Below are positions 45,459 through 55,755 of a stretch of DNA of 64,000 nucleotides, one piece after another. The DNA is taken from NCBI RefSeq assembly GCF_005818865.1, contig NZ_VBRY01000004.1, positions 1 through 64,000 of the forward strand, given 5' to 3'. Position 1 is the stretch's first letter. Every line of letters begins with the position of its first letter. A program made the position numbers and the translations under genes. The DNA is from Mariprofundus erugo. Lineage in GTDB: Bacteria; Pseudomonadota; Zetaproteobacteria; Mariprofundales; Mariprofundaceae. Under the pieces are notes generated by a model that had not been told where the DNA came from, made no database searches, and saw only the letters and a list, made by a program, of their open reading frames with translations.

Positions 45459-45498
45459 AAGAACTGACCCTCCGGGTTAAGAACTGACCCTCCGGGTT
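45459..45498 (+). repeat. Two tandem 20-bp units
   Basis: AAGAACTGACCCTCCGGGTT occurs twice head to tail, just before the stop of the minus-strand sensor gene. A run of eight C (45428-45435) lies nearby. No clear terminator is seen in this 238-base gap. Confidence 0.8.
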
Positions 45499-45501
45499 CG
45501 A

Positions 45502-48222
45502 TCAGCCCCCTGAGCAGACCCGGTTTCGCCCTGCCTTTTTGGCCCGATACATCGCTTGGTCGGCACGAATCAGCAACGCATCAATATCCCCCTCCCCCTC
45601 GTCAAGCGTCACCACACCGAATGAGGCGGTGATGCCAAGCTGATCCCCGCCCGGCAGCGCAATGCCATCCTCGGCCATTGCCATACGCAGGCGCTCGGCG
45701 ACATCCAGCCCCTGCTGCAGATCTGTCTGAGGCATCAGGATGGCAAACTCCTCACCGCCCAGACGTCCGATCGTATCGATATCACGCAGCACCGTTCCGC
45801 ACCAGTCGGCAACCTTGCGCAGTACCTGGTCCCCCACATCGTGTCCATAACTGTCGTTCACTTTTTTGAAAAAATCGATATCAAACATGGTCAGGGAGAG
45901 CGTCCCGCCATAGCGCCTGCAGCGACCAATTTCACTCTCTGCCTGCTGTAGAAAATAGCGTCGATTCGCCAGGCCGGTCAGCGCATCAAAATGAGCCTGT
46001 CGTTCCAGCTCTCTCTCCATACGTTTGCGCCCGGTGATGTCCTGACCAATGGTGAGAATGCCAGAAATCGCGCCGGACTCGTCGCGTTCAGCAACCATGC
46101 TGACCAGATGGGTCTCTTCGCCGTCAATCCCGGGGATTTCAGTTTCAAAGACACGCGCTTCGCCGGTTGTCACGATTTGGGATACCTTATCCATGAAAAA
46201 TGCGGCAAAGGGCAACTCTGGAAACTCATCGAGGCGTTTGCCGATAACCGTTTCAACAGGCACAGGAAAGTTGTACTTCAGCTTTGGGTTGCTGTAGAGC
46301 AATCTACCTTCGCAATCATATCGGGCAATGAGTACAGGAGCATTTTCGGCCAGCGTGCGAAATTCCCGCTCACGGGCTTCCAGAAGCTGCTCCATCTGCT
46401 TGCGCTCACTAATATCCCGACCGATCGCCAGCACGCCGACAATCGCGCCAGCTTCATCGCGCTCGGCAACCATATGTATCAAATGGGTAGGGGTATCATC
46501 CATCGCACCAAGTGCACCAAACTCGAACGAGACCTCCTCACCGGTTTCAATTACATGCATCAATTGTGATTCATAATAGCATTCATAACCCTGGGCATGT
46601 TCGGCCGGACGTCTCCCCAGCATCTTTTCGGCAGGGGCGTGCAGCGTTTGTTCCAGACGCGGATTGGCATAAATCATTCGTCCATGCAAATCGTATCGAG
46701 CAATATTATCGGGGGCATTCTCGGCCAGACTGCGAAATTCGCGCTCACGTTCTGCCAGTTCGTCACGCGTGTTTCTGTTTTCAATAGCAATCGCGGCAAT
46801 ATTGGCGGCGAAGGTGATGCGCTCGATATCTTCAGGGCTCGGGGTGGATGGCTGGCTGTGATAGATTGCGAAAGTGCCTAATACATTGCCTTTGGAGCCG
46901 AAAATGGGTTCTGACCAGCAAGATCCGAGGTTGGCCTGTTGGGCTATTTCGGCAGCTACTCGCCAATATTCATGAGTGGAAATATCTTCAACAATAACCC
47001 GCTTTCCCGAGAAAGCTGCTGTTCCGCAGGAACCTACGCCCATACCAATCTTTAACCCGTTGACGATATTGTTATAGAAGTCGGGAAGACCGGGAGCAGC
47101 CCCCGTATAAAGGCACTGGCTCTCCTGATCCAGTAACAACACACTGCACATTGAGCTGGGCTCTTCCGCTTCGATGGCGCTCACAATGGCAGACAGAATA
47201 TCGGACAAAGGTAATCCCCTGGCCACCATCTCCAGCATGGCATCGTGAGCACGGTTGCGCAGTTCGCTCTGCCAGTGGTCAGTGATATCGCTGAAATTAA
47301 CCAGTCGTTTGTTGCCGACCCATGAGACGCGGATGACGACGCGGCGCACACTCCCGTCCCTGCATGTCACATTAACTTCCAGCTCAGGTGGTACCGTGCC
47401 CTCCTGATGAGCCAGTGCCACTGCTTGCTGCCACGGGACAACCACCTTTTCCCGGTAGTCCGGATCTGGGTAGGCTGATTGATACCAGACCGAAAGGTCG
47501 GGCAGATCACCCAGCGTATAACCGAACAGTTCAGTAAACCGCCTGTTAACATACTCAACCGTACCGTTTGCATCGGACCAGCCGATACCGATCGGCGACA
47601 GGTTCAGCAAATCCTCCAGCTCAATACGCTGTTCGGAACTCTTCTTCAAATCATGCTCAAGCTTTGTCTCACGCAACCTTGCCAGTCCATTGCTCGCCAG
47701 AACCTGCGCCATGCCGACCATACACGCCATGTGTGCCTCCATCCGGGCCTTGCTAACAATGGGCACCGCACGAATGGCATCGAGGTAGCTGGTCTCGTCA
47801 AACTTGAAAAGTTCCGCCTGTTTTCGGAAAAATTCCATGTCCGGCGCCTCGCTAAATACCTGACCGAGAAACAGGGTCGCCAGTTGCTGCCCTTCAATCA
47901 CGACAGGGGTCGCATAGTCGTACAGACCATTTTCACACAGGCAACCGGTGACTTCACCCTTATGCAACTTCCCCATCAACCTGATATTACTCTGATGACA
48001 ACGATGCTGCATGTCCGGATTCGCCCTGTGAAAGTACACGCATGCATCGACCCAACCGGCCTGCGTTATAAGCTCACCACCGGGAGCGACCAGCCCGTTG
48101 GGAATGCCGGTCGCTTTGAAGAAACTCTCCAGCAGTTGTCCGAATGACGTCACATCAACCAGATCACCGAATTTAAAGACGGGCACCGAACTTTCACTTT
48201 CTTTATTCATCATTTCAGCCAA
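45502..48222 (-). CDS. Cytoplasmic PocR-PAS-GAF-PAS-PAS-GGDEF sensor (diguanylate cyclase)
   Basis: The 906-residue soluble protein is a multi-input diguanylate cyclase. An N-terminal PocR-type ligand domain (about 13-185, with the cysteine-containing CHQSNIRLMGKLHKGEVTGC and LFLGQVFSE) is followed by a PAS domain, a GAF domain (about 335-480, GVGSCGTAAFSGKRVIVEDI), two more PAS domains (AENAPDNIARYD and AENAPVLIARYD repeats) and a GGDEF domain with active GGEEF (RLGGEEFAILM). A TTG start at 48222 was chosen because AGGAGG lies six bases upstream; ATGs at 48240 and 48213 are alternatives. It converges with the CHASE-GGDEF gene. Confidence 0.9.
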   Translation of the reverse strand: MAEMMNKESESSVPVFKFGDLVDVTSFGQLLESFFKATGIPNGLVAPGGELITQAGWVDACVYFHRANPDMQHRCHQSNIRLMGKLHKGEVTGCLCENGLYDYATPVVIEGQQLATLFLGQVFSEAPDMEFFRKQAELFKFDETSYLDAIRAVPIVSKARMEAHMACMVGMAQVLASNGLARLRETKLEHDLKKSSEQRIELEDLLNLSPIGIGWSDANGTVEYVNRRFTELFGYTLGDLPDLSVWYQSAYPDPDYREKVVVPWQQAVALAHQEGTVPPELEVNVTCRDGSVRRVVIRVSWVGNKRLVNFSDITDHWQSELRNRAHDAMLEMVARGLPLSDILSAIVSAIEAEEPSSMCSVLLLDQESQCLYTGAAPGLPDFYNNIVNGLKIGMGVGSCGTAAFSGKRVIVEDISTHEYWRVAAEIAQQANLGSCWSEPIFGSKGNVLGTFAIYHSQPSTPSPEDIERITFAANIAAIAIENRNTRDELAEREREFRSLAENAPDNIARYDLHGRMIYANPRLEQTLHAPAEKMLGRRPAEHAQGYECYYESQLMHVIETGEEVSFEFGALGAMDDTPTHLIHMVAERDEAGAIVGVLAIGRDISERKQMEQLLEAREREFRTLAENAPVLIARYDCEGRLLYSNPKLKYNFPVPVETVIGKRLDEFPELPFAAFFMDKVSQIVTTGEARVFETEIPGIDGEETHLVSMVAERDESGAISGILTIGQDITGRKRMERELERQAHFDALTGLANRRYFLQQAESEIGRCRRYGGTLSLTMFDIDFFKKVNDSYGHDVGDQVLRKVADWCGTVLRDIDTIGRLGGEEFAILMPQTDLQQGLDVAERLRMAMAEDGIALPGGDQLGITASFGVVTLDEGEGDIDALLIRADQAMYRAKKAGRNRVCSGG

Positions 48223-48485
48223 TTTCTGCCTCCTGATCATGGCATGCGACATGACATGATCAGAAGGCAAGAAATGTGCCGAAACATTTAAAATGTACGC
48301 TTTCGGATCAGTTCTTGAGCAAGATGATGATTTACGGCCCATCCTGGCTAAAATAAAGCCCAACGCCCCCTCTCTTTTCCAGTTCTGGCTGTCTCAAGCT
48401 ATAATGATTTCCGCGGGGAAGAGCGGATACGATGCCGGTTTAAGCAGGCCACACTTACCCGGAATTATCTCTGGAGGTTGAAGTC

Positions 48486-49319
48486 ATGTGGAAAATATTT
48501 TTCTTGTTTGGCTTGCTCTTGTTCGTGCCCCAGGTACAGGCGCAAGACACCCGCCTCTTCGATGCAGCACTCTATAGCCAGAAAACCGATGTCATTCGAT
48601 TGATCGAAAGCGGCGCTTCCGTATCGCAGGAACGAGATGATGGTGCCCAGCCACTTCATGGTGCGGCATTTGGTGGAAGTGTGGAGATCGTTAAATTGCT
48701 CGTCGATAAAGGCGCACACATCGACTGCCGGAACAAGGCAGGCATGACCCCGCTTTATTTTGCTGCGGCAGAGGGTCATCAAGAGGTGGTTGATTGGCTT
48801 TTAAATCATGGCGCTAATGTAAATGCCAGCAGCGGGCAAGGTGCGCCTGCTCTGTTTCCAGCCGCCGGCAATGGCCACGTTCATGTCGTCCGCACTCTGT
48901 TACAGCATGGTGCCGACATGAATGCAGTCAATCACTCGGGAGTATCGGTGGTGCATGCAGCCACATCCGGAGGGTTTCCAGATGTGGTGAAGCTGCTTAT
49001 CGAAAGTGGTGCCAATGTAAATATCAAGGAGCGGGAGTATGATGCCACGCCTCTGCATTGGGCTGCTTTTTTCAGGAAAGATGACATTGGCAGTCTTTTA
49101 ATAGCGGCAGGGGCCGATCTTTCGGCGCGGGATAAATTTGGTGCCACCCCTTTGCATTCGGCAGCAATGGCCAATGACCTTGCCCTGGCAAAGCTGCTCG
49201 TCGAACATGGTGCAGACATCACGATTCAAACCAGAGATGGTCAAACCGCTTATGACTTTGCAAAGAAGAAAAGAAGTCGTGAGGTTGCCAGCTACCTTAA
49301 ATCATTAAAACGCCGCTAA
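48486..49319 (+). CDS. Exported ankyrin-repeat protein
   Basis: The 277-residue protein has a signal peptide (MWKIFFLFGLLLFVPQVQAQ) and then about seven ankyrin repeats (for example MTPLYFAAAEGHQEVVDWLL, DATPLHWAAFF, ATPLHSAAMANDLALAKLLV). Ankyrin repeats bind proteins; a periplasmic partner is likely but unknown. GGAGG lies eight bases upstream of the ATG. It is divergent from the PocR sensor gene. Some bacterial exported ankyrin proteins help oxidative-stress enzymes, which is only an analogy here. Confidence 0.88.
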   Translation: MWKIFFLFGLLLFVPQVQAQDTRLFDAALYSQKTDVIRLIESGASVSQERDDGAQPLHGAAFGGSVEIVKLLVDKGAHIDCRNKAGMTPLYFAAAEGHQEVVDWLLNHGANVNASSGQGAPALFPAAGNGHVHVVRTLLQHGADMNAVNHSGVSVVHAATSGGFPDVVKLLIESGANVNIKEREYDATPLHWAAFFRKDDIGSLLIAAGADLSARDKFGATPLHSAAMANDLALAKLLVEHGADITIQTRDGQTAYDFAKKKRSREVASYLKSLKRR

Positions 49320-49576
49320 GGAGGTATGCTGGAGCAGACACTGCTGATCGGTGCGACCTGACCGGTCGTCACCCCTGCACCATGAAACGATCTTCGCCCC
49401 TCTCGCCCGTCAGCACCTCCCTGGCGCTATCTTCGTTGATCGAATGCTCTGTATTCCGACCTGAAAGGATGTCTATAATCGCCGCCATCATTGCTTGTGT
49501 CCGAGTGGTGATATCACGGAGAAAATCAGGATCGGAAAGGGATGCTGGTTCACTGCCACCACAGGAGTAAATTGAT

Positions 49577-49867
49577 ATGACAAAGCAGCATCACGATCAA
49601 CCACCTGAAATGAGCTCTGTCGAACATCAATGGGGCGAACAGCCAGATGATCACTTCGGCTATGCCTCCGAGGATGAGAGGCGGGCCAAACGCGGGCTGG
49701 AAGACTGGGAAATGGTCGAGCAAATGAGTGAGCATGAAAGCAACCTTTCGGCCTGGCTGCGCACGGCAGTGGGCGCTACCATGGTGGGAATCGTCGTCTT
49801 CATCATGCTGGCTTATGGTGTCTATTACTTCCTGATGCACTTCGGCTCCCACTTTTTCAACCGGTAA
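49577..49867 (+). CDS. Small single-pass membrane protein, hypothetical
   Basis: The 96-residue protein has an acidic, hydrophilic N-terminus of about 60 residues (GYASEDERRAKRGLEDWEMV) and one membrane helix near residues 63-86 (AVGATMVGIVVFIMLAYGVY). CAGGAG precedes the ATG, and a strong terminator follows 120 bases downstream. I do not recognise a family. The 257 bases between it and the ankyrin gene show no other convincing gene. Confidence 0.7.
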   Translation: MTKQHHDQPPEMSSVEHQWGEQPDDHFGYASEDERRAKRGLEDWEMVEQMSEHESNLSAWLRTAVGATMVGIVVFIMLAYGVYYFLMHFGSHFFNR

Positions 49868-49987
49868 AACAAGACCGTTCCGGCATCACCGCCAGGGCAG
49901 TCACTCTGTCACTCCTGTAACGGCAAAGCCCCCCGGCCACCAGCCCTCTCAGCCGTTGCTGCCAACTGCCCCTTGAACGCGAGACAT

Positions 49988-50020
49988 AAAAAAACCCGGC
50001 ACATGGCCGGGCTTTTTTTA
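49988..50020. terminator. Bidirectional rho-independent terminator
   Basis: CCCGGC / GCCGGG stem flanked by an A run on the left and a T run on the right, so it can end both the small membrane-protein gene (plus) and the chemoreceptor gene (minus). Confidence 0.88.
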
Positions 50021-50041
50021 CAGATAATGAATAGTGGTTCT

Positions 50042-52753
50042 TCAGTAGAGCGTCTTCTCCAGCTCGGCAACATTACGAATACCGGTATGCTGAGACACGG
50101 GCATCTCTTCAAGCTGGAACACCGCCACAAGTGCACGCAATGTTGCCGCCTGCTGATTCAAGCGCTGACTGGCAGAAGCGGACTCCTCCACCATCGCCGT
50201 ATTCTGCTGCGTACCGGAATCGAGCTGGGTAATCGCCTTGTTCACCTGATCGATACCACTGGCCTGTTCGATACTGGCTGAAGCAATCTCGGCAATCAGC
50301 TCACTCACCCGACTGACGTCATGTACAATCTCTGACAGAGCGGAACCGGATTCATTGACCAGCTGGCTACCGGTCTCGACGCTTGCCACGCTCTGCCCGA
50401 TGAGTGATTTAATTTCCCGTGCCGCATCGGCAGATCGCTGGGCGAGTGAGCGCACTTCACTGGCAACAACGGCAAAGCCGCGTCCATGCTCCCCGGCTCT
50501 GGCTGCCTCGACGGCTGCATTGAGCGCCAGCAGATTGGTCTGAAACGCGATGCCATCAATCACACCGATAATATCGGAGATGCGGTGGCTGCTGGCCTGA
50601 ATTTCCGCCATCGCCTGAACAGCTCGCCCGGCAACACCGCCCCCCTTCGCGGCCTTGTCCCTGGCTTCGGTCGCCAGCATATTGGCCTGACGGGTGTTGT
50701 CGGCTGTCTGCTGCACAGTTCCGGTAATCTGCTCGATGCTGGCTGCGGTCTCCTCCAGGGCTGCCGCCTGATCCTGTGTGCGGGAGCTCAGTGAATGATT
50801 GCTTTCAGCAATTTCACCCGAACCAGACTCCACCTCTTCAGCCGAGGCTCTGACCGTACGAATCACCTCGGCAAGCTTGATCGATGTACCGTTTACTGCC
50901 GATTTTACCGCATCATAATCACCCTCGTATGAGGTGCTGATGCGATAAGTTAAATTGCCCCCCTCAATCGCTTGCAGTGCTTCAATCGTTTCCCGGAACG
51001 CCTGATCCACCGTACCGGTCACCTCATTGAGTTTATGCGCGAGATCGGCAAAGAAACCTGTTTTCCCTTCCACATTCAACCTTACTGCCAGATCCCCGCG
51101 CTGAACTGCAGCAACCATCGCGGCAATTTCCCGTTCGGCCATCACCTCGCGACTGCGATCCATCCACTCCAGTACATTACCCACCTTTTCACCGGCCTCA
51201 TTACGAATCGGTGTGACTGCAAGCTTCACAACAAACTCATCACTGAAAGCCCAGTCATCGGATGTATAACTTCCCAGCAGGGAGTCCAGTAATCGGCGCT
51301 GATGCCCTGGCTTGCTATGGAATATATCTATATTACTACCCAGCACCTGCTCAGGATTAAAACCGGGTAACCGTTTACGGAAATCATCCTGATGTTTGTG
51401 GAACATCTGCTGTGCAGCCTGATTGAAGTAGAAAATATTATAATTGTGATCGGTTAACTGGACCGGAGTCTGTACATTATCCAGGGCAGCCTTGATTCTC
51501 AAAGCCTCCATGGCCTGTCCGTAAAGCTTGCGCACCGAGTAACCCTGACGCACCTGCATGGTCTTCAATCCTACCTGCAAAAGACCGATCTCATCATGCT
51601 GACTGATATGGATCCAGTCAAAATAGTCTCCTTTGGCAATGCTGTTCAGTTTCCCGGTCGTGTAGTGCAGGCGCTTGTTGAAGTTCCGAATCAACAGCAA
51701 CGAACAAACCAGGGCGAGCAATAGTGACAGAGTCACAAAGCCAAGCGAATGCTCACGAATATCATGGTATGCCTGGGTTGATGATGTCACTTCAGACTTG
51801 CTTGCCTGCTGCTGCAGCTGTCTGAATGCAGTGCCCAGCTCTTCCATCGATTTAAAATCAGCATTGTGAAGTCTGAACATCGCCGGTGTAATCACGTCAT
51901 TTACAGATTGAAGCTGATCGGCCAGCGGCTTCAACGCTCCGTTTACATAAACGGAGGATGCCTGCAAAAAGGCTTTTGCCGCATCAGCTTCCGCCTCACT
52001 CAAATCAGCCGAGCGAATCAGCTCGGCATCTTTTGCGATTCTTTCAAGCGTCTCTGCCACAACGCTGTACCCCTGCTGATGCAGTACCGCCTGCCGCTCA
52101 CTCTGAATATCACGCAAATCCGCCATCATCGAGAGGATCGCGTGTGGAATATCCACAGCTGCCAGTGATACCTCCCGATCATTGGCCGACATAAGCAGAC
52201 CATCATTTGCAACCTCGAGCCCACGTAGCGCCATCCACCACGACGCCAACATCAACACCGCAAGCATTACCATAGTTGCAACAATTTTTTGCCATATTTT
52301 CATCGCATGCAGAGGGTTGAAACGTGACCACAGAGCACTGCGATGATCGCCCCCGCTTCCCTGCTCATTTCGGGCATGATGCATCTTGCGTGCCTGCGCA
52401 ATCTCAGCCGGGTCGGCGCAGGTACATACAAACCAGTATTCGTTTCCGTCCAGCGCAGGGGCGACATTGATACTTACCCAGTAAGAACCGCTCTTGCGCA
52501 ATAGCTGGACCATTCCCTGCCAGAGATGACCGCCCTGAATGCGTCGCCATGCCTCCTCGATCAGGGATGACGACATATCAGGGTGATAGAAGTCTCTGTA
52601 ATGGTGACCAACGACCTCTCCACGTCTGAACTCACTGACATTCAGATACTCCTGATCCACATCTGTGATGATACCTTCACGGTCTACGGCAAAGATGATG
52701 ACCTGATTCTTCTGTAGCGTATGGTCCTGATGGTTTTGTGGCGATGAAAACAT
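50042..52753 (-). CDS. Methyl-accepting chemotaxis protein with two PAS domains
   Basis: The 903-residue chemoreceptor starts with a cytoplasmic PAS domain (about 15-110, with [20 protein letters not shown]). It then has two membrane helices (153-176 and 337-357) around a periplasmic helical sensor, a HAMP region, a second PAS domain (about 425-530), a second HAMP-like stretch and the signalling domain (about 640-860) with the tip [20 protein letters not shown]. The N-terminal PAS is Aer-like and suggests redox or oxygen sensing, which is an inference. No pentapeptide receptor tail is visible. No chemotaxis kinase genes are adjacent. Confidence 0.93.
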   Translation of the reverse strand: MFSSPQNHQDHTLQKNQVIIFAVDREGIITDVDQEYLNVSEFRRGEVVGHHYRDFYHPDMSSSLIEEAWRRIQGGHLWQGMVQLLRKSGSYWVSINVAPALDGNEYWFVCTCADPAEIAQARKMHHARNEQGSGGDHRSALWSRFNPLHAMKIWQKIVATMVMLAVLMLASWWMALRGLEVANDGLLMSANDREVSLAAVDIPHAILSMMADLRDIQSERQAVLHQQGYSVVAETLERIAKDAELIRSADLSEAEADAAKAFLQASSVYVNGALKPLADQLQSVNDVITPAMFRLHNADFKSMEELGTAFRQLQQQASKSEVTSSTQAYHDIREHSLGFVTLSLLLALVCSLLLIRNFNKRLHYTTGKLNSIAKGDYFDWIHISQHDEIGLLQVGLKTMQVRQGYSVRKLYGQAMEALRIKAALDNVQTPVQLTDHNYNIFYFNQAAQQMFHKHQDDFRKRLPGFNPEQVLGSNIDIFHSKPGHQRRLLDSLLGSYTSDDWAFSDEFVVKLAVTPIRNEAGEKVGNVLEWMDRSREVMAEREIAAMVAAVQRGDLAVRLNVEGKTGFFADLAHKLNEVTGTVDQAFRETIEALQAIEGGNLTYRISTSYEGDYDAVKSAVNGTSIKLAEVIRTVRASAEEVESGSGEIAESNHSLSSRTQDQAAALEETAASIEQITGTVQQTADNTRQANMLATEARDKAAKGGGVAGRAVQAMAEIQASSHRISDIIGVIDGIAFQTNLLALNAAVEAARAGEHGRGFAVVASEVRSLAQRSADAAREIKSLIGQSVASVETGSQLVNESGSALSEIVHDVSRVSELIAEIASASIEQASGIDQVNKAITQLDSGTQQNTAMVEESASASQRLNQQAATLRALVAVFQLEEMPVSQHTGIRNVAELEKTLY

Positions 52754-53977
52754 AAGAGCCTCTCAATCCTGATGGTGATTTAAATGACGATTATTGTTCA
52801 TCATGCTGAATATTTATGACAAAAAAATGACCTGCCGGGATAATCAGCCATTTTCTTATTGTGACATGCAGATGAAATGGAGATAGCAAACTGGATATGA
52901 TGTTCTGGCTACTGCAGGATGACACTGTATATGCCAAACAGACCATCGAATTATGGGTTATTTCGTTGCCCTGATAACAGGGGCAACCCGGACATATGAC
53001 GCTGTACAGGTGATTGAAACGACTTTATCAGTACATCGGTAACGCTTCTTGATCCCCACATTGCCTCCTGGCCCGGATATGATTTTTCAAGGCATTCCGC
53101 TGGTTTCAGTAAACGGCGCACCTCGCCGTAGACAGACAGAGTTCAAAGCCAGTTCAATCAACTCCTGCCGGCGTTGAATATAGATATGCCCTGCCACCGC
53201 CGGTATCGGAATAATTCTGATTTTGAAAGGGGTATTGGAGGGGCGCATATATTGGGCAGAGTGCCTCTTTAGATGGTACGCTACGTCTGGTCACCATTGA
53301 ACGAATAGAGTTAGTTGCCGGGGCTCGCACCAACAGCTCTACCTCCGCATGCCAATTCGCAGCCCGACAACCTTTCGGGATTGCGAAGCAGCTGCTCATA
53401 TGTATTTTCCATATGGAGCGTCCCACCTCATCATCCGGAGCAATCAACCCATCATCCCGATCCGGAGTCGCAAGGGCAGATAGAAAATAATATACGGTTG
53501 GTAATCAGGCCAGGAAAATAGGTGTTGCCGACACCAAGCCAGGGAGATGTTAATGTGTCGATCCCCCGGGGCGATTTCTCCGTTTGGCCGTGAGCAGGCC
53601 CAATCCCCTCCTTCCCCCGCGTATTGTTGGTTCTTTTTCAAACCAACACAAGGATAATAATTCCTTTTGCAAAGGCAGGTTATGATGTTTTCAGATGCAA
53701 AGATGATATCCGGATTTCCCCTGCTGAACCTGTGTACACACCTCTTGTCCTGCCCATAAAAGTCTGTTGGTGCGCCTGCAGGATAAGCAAGGTGCCTGCC
53801 CTGTCCGCACGGGAAGATCCGGGCAACTTGATTTCACTTCAAAGAGATCCGGAAGACACAGGATGCGCCCCCTCCCAAGCCACCGTTTATTGTTGGTCTT
53901 TTTTTCGCGACACAGCACCCACCTTCAGGCAAATGCACGCCAAATAGACCAACACCACAAAAACCAACACAACTCTA
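52754..53977. other. Gene-poor region left of the DUF4102 gene
   Basis: About 1.2 kb. Short frames exist (for example 53154-53447 minus) but none shows a Shine-Dalgarno plus a recognisable protein. Seven copies of TGTTGGT/ACCAACA lie between 53329 and 53969. The rest may be decayed mobile-element sequence; nothing else is recognised. Confidence 0.5.
53625..53969. repeat. TGTTGGT/ACCAACA site cluster, left
   Basis: Exact copies start at 53625, 53642, 53765, 53891, 53948 and 53963, with one outlier at 53329. The first two form an inverted repeat TGTTGGTT-8 bases-AACCAACA (53625-53648). The last two are direct repeats just downstream of the DUF4102 gene stop. The short size and irregular spacing exclude a CRISPR array. 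Confidence 0.85.
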
Positions 53978-54685
53978 TCAGGCGGCAGGCTCCGGTCGGC
54001 GAATTGCCGGCACCCAGAGACGCCCCTCCACCACTTCCAGGCCATGACGGGTCAAGGTGGCTACCCACACATCGGATGTTTCAAGACGAATCACCTGCTG
54101 CTCACTCAACCAGGCCAGATCCGTTCGCAACCGATCAAATGATATCTTGTGGCCCGTTGTATCCAGTCCCTGCTGCAACAGGTATTCATTCGTCATATAA
54201 CCATTGGCACGGATCAGTTGCTGCAGAATTCGTAAGCGCCGATCCTCCAGCCGCTGCTGTTCACTACTCTCCAGTGACGCAGGAACCGCATTGATCGGAG
54301 TGTTTTCAACCGCAGCCACAGCCTCATCCCCGACGGATGCAGCTATGGGCTCTTCAGGAGGTGGCGGTGCTACAACAGCGGTGGCTGCGACCACACTCAT
54401 CATACGTTGCGCATACCGCTCCTGCTGCCGCACATAACCGGGGTCGATATTGCTTGCCAGCAATCTTTTTGCCGCTTCCCGCCTTTCGCGCGCCGCATCC
54501 AGCCCCACATCAGGATATACCCCCAGGGCCAGAGACTTCTGCTTACCACCGAATCGATAAGCCAGTTTCCAGTAGCGCCCCGAAGGTTTAATCAGCAAAT
54601 AAAGACCACCACCATCACTGATTTTCAGCTGGTTCTTTCCATGAGGGATTCGGGCAGATCTGATGGTTCCTTCGGACAGCGGCAT
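53978..54685 (-). CDS. DUF4102 (integrase arm-binding) domain fused to a phage-type winged helix
   Basis: The 235-residue protein has, at about residues 1-85, the arm-type DNA-binding domain of P4-like tyrosine integrases (DUF4102): LSEGTIRSARIPHGKNQLKI, DGGGLYLLIKPSGRYWKLAY, LGVYPDVGLDAARERREAAK. No catalytic domain follows. A variable linker leads to a C-terminal winged-helix part (about 150-235) whose ILQQLIRANGYMTNEYLLQQ, RLRTDLAWLSEQQVIRLE and WVATLTRHGLEVVEGR segments resemble a small protein of Mu-like phages (VpaChn25_0724 type). It is probably a DNA-binding regulator. Start 54685 has GGAG upstream; ACCAACA sites lie in its leader and on both flanks. Fusion and context are unusual. 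Confidence 0.78.
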   Translation of the reverse strand: MPLSEGTIRSARIPHGKNQLKISDGGGLYLLIKPSGRYWKLAYRFGGKQKSLALGVYPDVGLDAARERREAAKRLLASNIDPGYVRQQERYAQRMMSVVAATAVVAPPPPEEPIAASVGDEAVAAVENTPINAVPASLESSEQQRLEDRRLRILQQLIRANGYMTNEYLLQQGLDTTGHKISFDRLRTDLAWLSEQQVIRLETSDVWVATLTRHGLEVVEGRLWVPAIRRPEPAA

Positions 54686-54703
54686 GTTGACTCCACGGGC
54701 TCT

Positions 54704-54813
54704 TGTTGGTCCTTCTGTTTGTTGGTTCAAATGTCACTCACATAAAGGACCAACCACAACCAAGCCAACAATACCCGCGCCTGAAAACCAACACAACTCA
54801 TTAAAAACCAACA
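54704..54813. repeat. TGTTGGT/ACCAACA site cluster, right (upstream of DUF4102 gene)
   Basis: Exact copies start at 54704, 54720, 54787 and 54807; near copies (one mismatch) start at 54749 and 54764. The first two lie in the leader of the gene, 19 and 35 bases before its start codon, so self-regulation is plausible. Confidence 0.85.
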
Positions 54814-55755
54814 CGCGATTCTGGTGAATTCCTGACAGAAAATGCATGGATTCCCTTCAAAATAAACCAGAATGCCCCCCTGCGAAAATGGTATCTGTTT
54901 GGCACTTTATGTAGTGATCAACGACACCGCACCTTGATTTACCGATCAGGATAGAGAATCCCCCGATGTTTGCTCTTCCTGCCATTCTGTCACAAGAATC
55001 CGTGATCAATGGCTGGCTGCTCAACATGGCGGCAGACATCAACACCCTGGCAACCAGTTTGATCGTCATGATAAAAATGTGCCTGCCGCTCTCCCCGTCC
55101 ATTTCGCCAGCGCAACCCGGGATCTCACATCCATTGAGCACCAGTTTTCTGTCCCGTCGCGCGCGATGCCAGCATACAGCTTCCCTTCATTGATTAATCC
55201 ACCTTCCGGAAAACAAAGTACCACGAACCATCCCCGGGCATATACAACACGCACATTGATGAATCTCTCTGCACAACCGGCCATGGTCTGTTTTTAATCA
55301 CCGGGATCGTCACCGACCGATGCAACGTCATCTTCTGAAAAATTGATCATCGCTGGCACTGTATGAAACTGCTCATCCACGGATGTTTTCATGATAGAAG
55401 GCCCGGGCATCTTGCTACTGCTTCAGCGTGAAGAGCGATCCATCTGCTTCCCCGACCGGGTGTGGCCAGACAAGGTCTGGCCTGTTCGCCCTGGGTTGCA
55501 CCAACCTGTAAGAAGGGACAGCTCCGATTCTCTACAGGTTCATGTGACACAGGATGTGCCTGCATCTCCTGCCCGGAGCGGATGATCGGTCCGGGCAGCC
55601 ATCACCGGCAGCCTATACAGGGCCAGATCATAAAACCGTGGATATCCCGCCCGACGGTCCCTCCCCTACCCTGCCTGTTCGGCAAAAAAATAAAAAACAA
55701 TCAAATTCAGGCGGATCAGATCTCCAGATGACACCTCCGGCTTCCGGCACACCGT
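54814..55755. other. Gene-poor region right of the DUF4102 gene
   Basis: About 0.9 kb. Only weak short frames are present (for example 55066-55284 minus). A GGCCAGACAAGGTCTGGCC hairpin is at 55463-55481, and a GACACAGGATG sequence near 55548 also occurs near 53858 on the other flank. No terminator or gene is recognised. Confidence 0.45.

Noticed and set aside
49382-49570. 62-residue plus-strand frame before the small membrane protein
   Set aside because: No Shine-Dalgarno and a non-protein-like Ser/Ile/Arg-rich composition.
53154-53447. 97-residue minus-strand frame in the gene-poor region
   Set aside because: No good start site and no recognised family; it may be part of a decayed element but cannot be supported as a gene.
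53625-54813. CRISPR array
   Set aside because: The repeated unit is only 7 bases, occurs in both orientations and is irregularly spaced, with a gene in between.
55066-55284. 72-residue minus-strand frame right of the DUF4102 gene
   Set aside because: Looks partly protein-like but has no start signal or family match that I recognise.
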